DNA of 64,000 nt, from NCBI GenBank assembly GCA_031308135.1, contig JAHLJT010008756.1:136759775-136823774 (forward strand), given 5' to 3'. The position numbers were made by a program, and so were the translations under genes. How positions within the stretch are numbered: position 1 is the first letter of the stretch; each line of letters starts with the position of its first letter. This document shows, in pieces, positions 63,311-64,000 of this stretch. The notes beneath the pieces are model-generated. The model was not told the origin of the DNA. It was given only the letters and a program-made list of their open reading frames with translations, and searched no databases. Source of the DNA: Acheta domesticus (taxonomy: Eukaryota > Arthropoda > Insecta > Orthoptera > Gryllidae).

Positions 63311-64000
63311 AGACCTCGCAAGTTGACAGAAGGGTCATTCCATGCAAAAAAGTAGGAAATCTGACACTACATCTCAGAATTTAAAAATATTTTGCCACCT
63401 TACTTATCATGATACCTGCATGAACCAGGTACGATATTTTTGTCTCATCAGCCATTGTTTAGCAACAATGGGCACTTGAAATATTAGATTAGCAGTCTGT
63501 AGACATTCCTTTATGATTTTTTTCCGATGATACGCAAACAAGCAAAAAATATTAAAGTGACACAATTTGTAGAAGAAATATAAAGGATAATTTGACACTA
63601 AAAATATTTTTTTTATCTTGAGTCTTTAACAATTAGGAAGTAAACAAATTCTAAAAAATGCAATAAATGGAAAAACAATATTTTTAAATTCTTGAATTTT
63701 GGAAGAAAAACTGCTGAAACTACTTTCAAGCTACTCTGTAAATTTCATCATGGAATCTTGAATGGTTTTAAAGTTATGAATAAAAATATCTTACCGGCGC
63801 TCCGTAAACTAACTCGTCTCAGCTGCTACAGCCGCCGCGCCCAGCCCTCTTCGTCAGCACTCGGCGTTACTTTTTTCCTCCACGGCGCGATGGTGGATTT
63901 CGCAAAACTACTTCTCTAGGATCTTCTGGTGAATTAGAGTACGTCCTCACAGCAATTTTGTTTTCTGAAACTGGAATCACAGCGTGGATACTCCGTGTTC
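63311..64000. other. AT-rich unassigned end of window
   Basis: AT-rich, with short frames only. GGTCATTCCATGCAAAAAAG at 63332 resembles the start of known TIR elements, but a partner end is not in the window. The 63815-63910 segment is GC-richer, with a short frame to 63919. Confidence 0.3.

Overview
This 64 kb window looks like repeat-dominated intergenic (or very large intronic) DNA from an animal nuclear genome, most likely an arthropod and probably an insect with a large genome. The basis is the mix of tRNA-derived SINEs, hAT-, piggyBac-, pogo- and Tc1/mariner-like non-autonomous DNA transposons, degraded non-LTR retrotransposon pieces and GC-rich minisatellites, with no bacterial-type gene organisation. 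The insect call rests partly on SINE tail and box-B sequences that I associate with insects. I cannot name the species. I found no intact protein-coding gene, rRNA or functional tRNA. The longest open frames all lie in low-complexity repeats where several frames are open at once.

The most abundant component is a long tRNA-headed SINE, called SINE-A here, about 510-580 bp long. It has a pol III A/B-box head, a CA/TG-rich middle, a 3' domain resembling other insect SINE tails and an (AATC)n end. About 20 full or partial copies lie on both strands, from 138-793 to 62410-63310. Two have convincing target-site duplications (756-793 against 138-175; 35364-35377 against 35892-35905). SINE-A copies are themselves targets for other elements: foldback MITEs, a second SINE (1941-2282) and a 4.8 kb terminal-inverted-repeat element (19129-23916) that splits one copy and duplicates TA.

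Region by region. 1-3.4 kb is nested SINE-A copies. 3.4-6.2 kb is AT-rich and unassigned. 6.2-7.4 kb is a G-rich minisatellite. 8-10.1 kb holds a SINE-A relic, an AACATCGATGTT-motif element and a hAT MITE. 12-13.5 kb holds SINE-A pieces, an ATCGAAAC tandem array and a foldback MITE. 14.5-15.9 kb holds a large inverted repeat and a palindrome with a TGACGTCA core. 17.5-24 kb is SINE-A copies with the 4.8 kb element. 25-31.2 kb holds (TAA)n, two LINE reverse-transcriptase relics, a solo LTR, a piggyBac-like MITE and a 20-bp-scale minisatellite. 31.3-35.9 kb is SINE-A copies, a SINE-split MITE and a G-rich minisatellite. 38.2-39.2 kb is a C-rich minisatellite with a 69-bp unit. 41.7-43.7 kb is SINE-A plus MITEs. 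45.3-45.6 kb is an 18-bp tandem array. 46.8-48.6 kb is C-rich minisatellites, a SINE-A copy and a hAT MITE. 50-53.4 kb holds two other tRNA-SINEs and a G-rich minisatellite. 54.3-56 kb is a hAT end carrying a 128-bp tandem array with higher-order structure. 56-63.3 kb is nested SINE-A, MITEs and hAT elements.

The window is best read as a record of transposon-into-transposon insertion. Its most notable items are the 4.8 kb element with no visible transposase, the long SINE family, the higher-order repeat inside a hAT element, and several long hairpin-forming loci that could be sources of double-stranded RNA.
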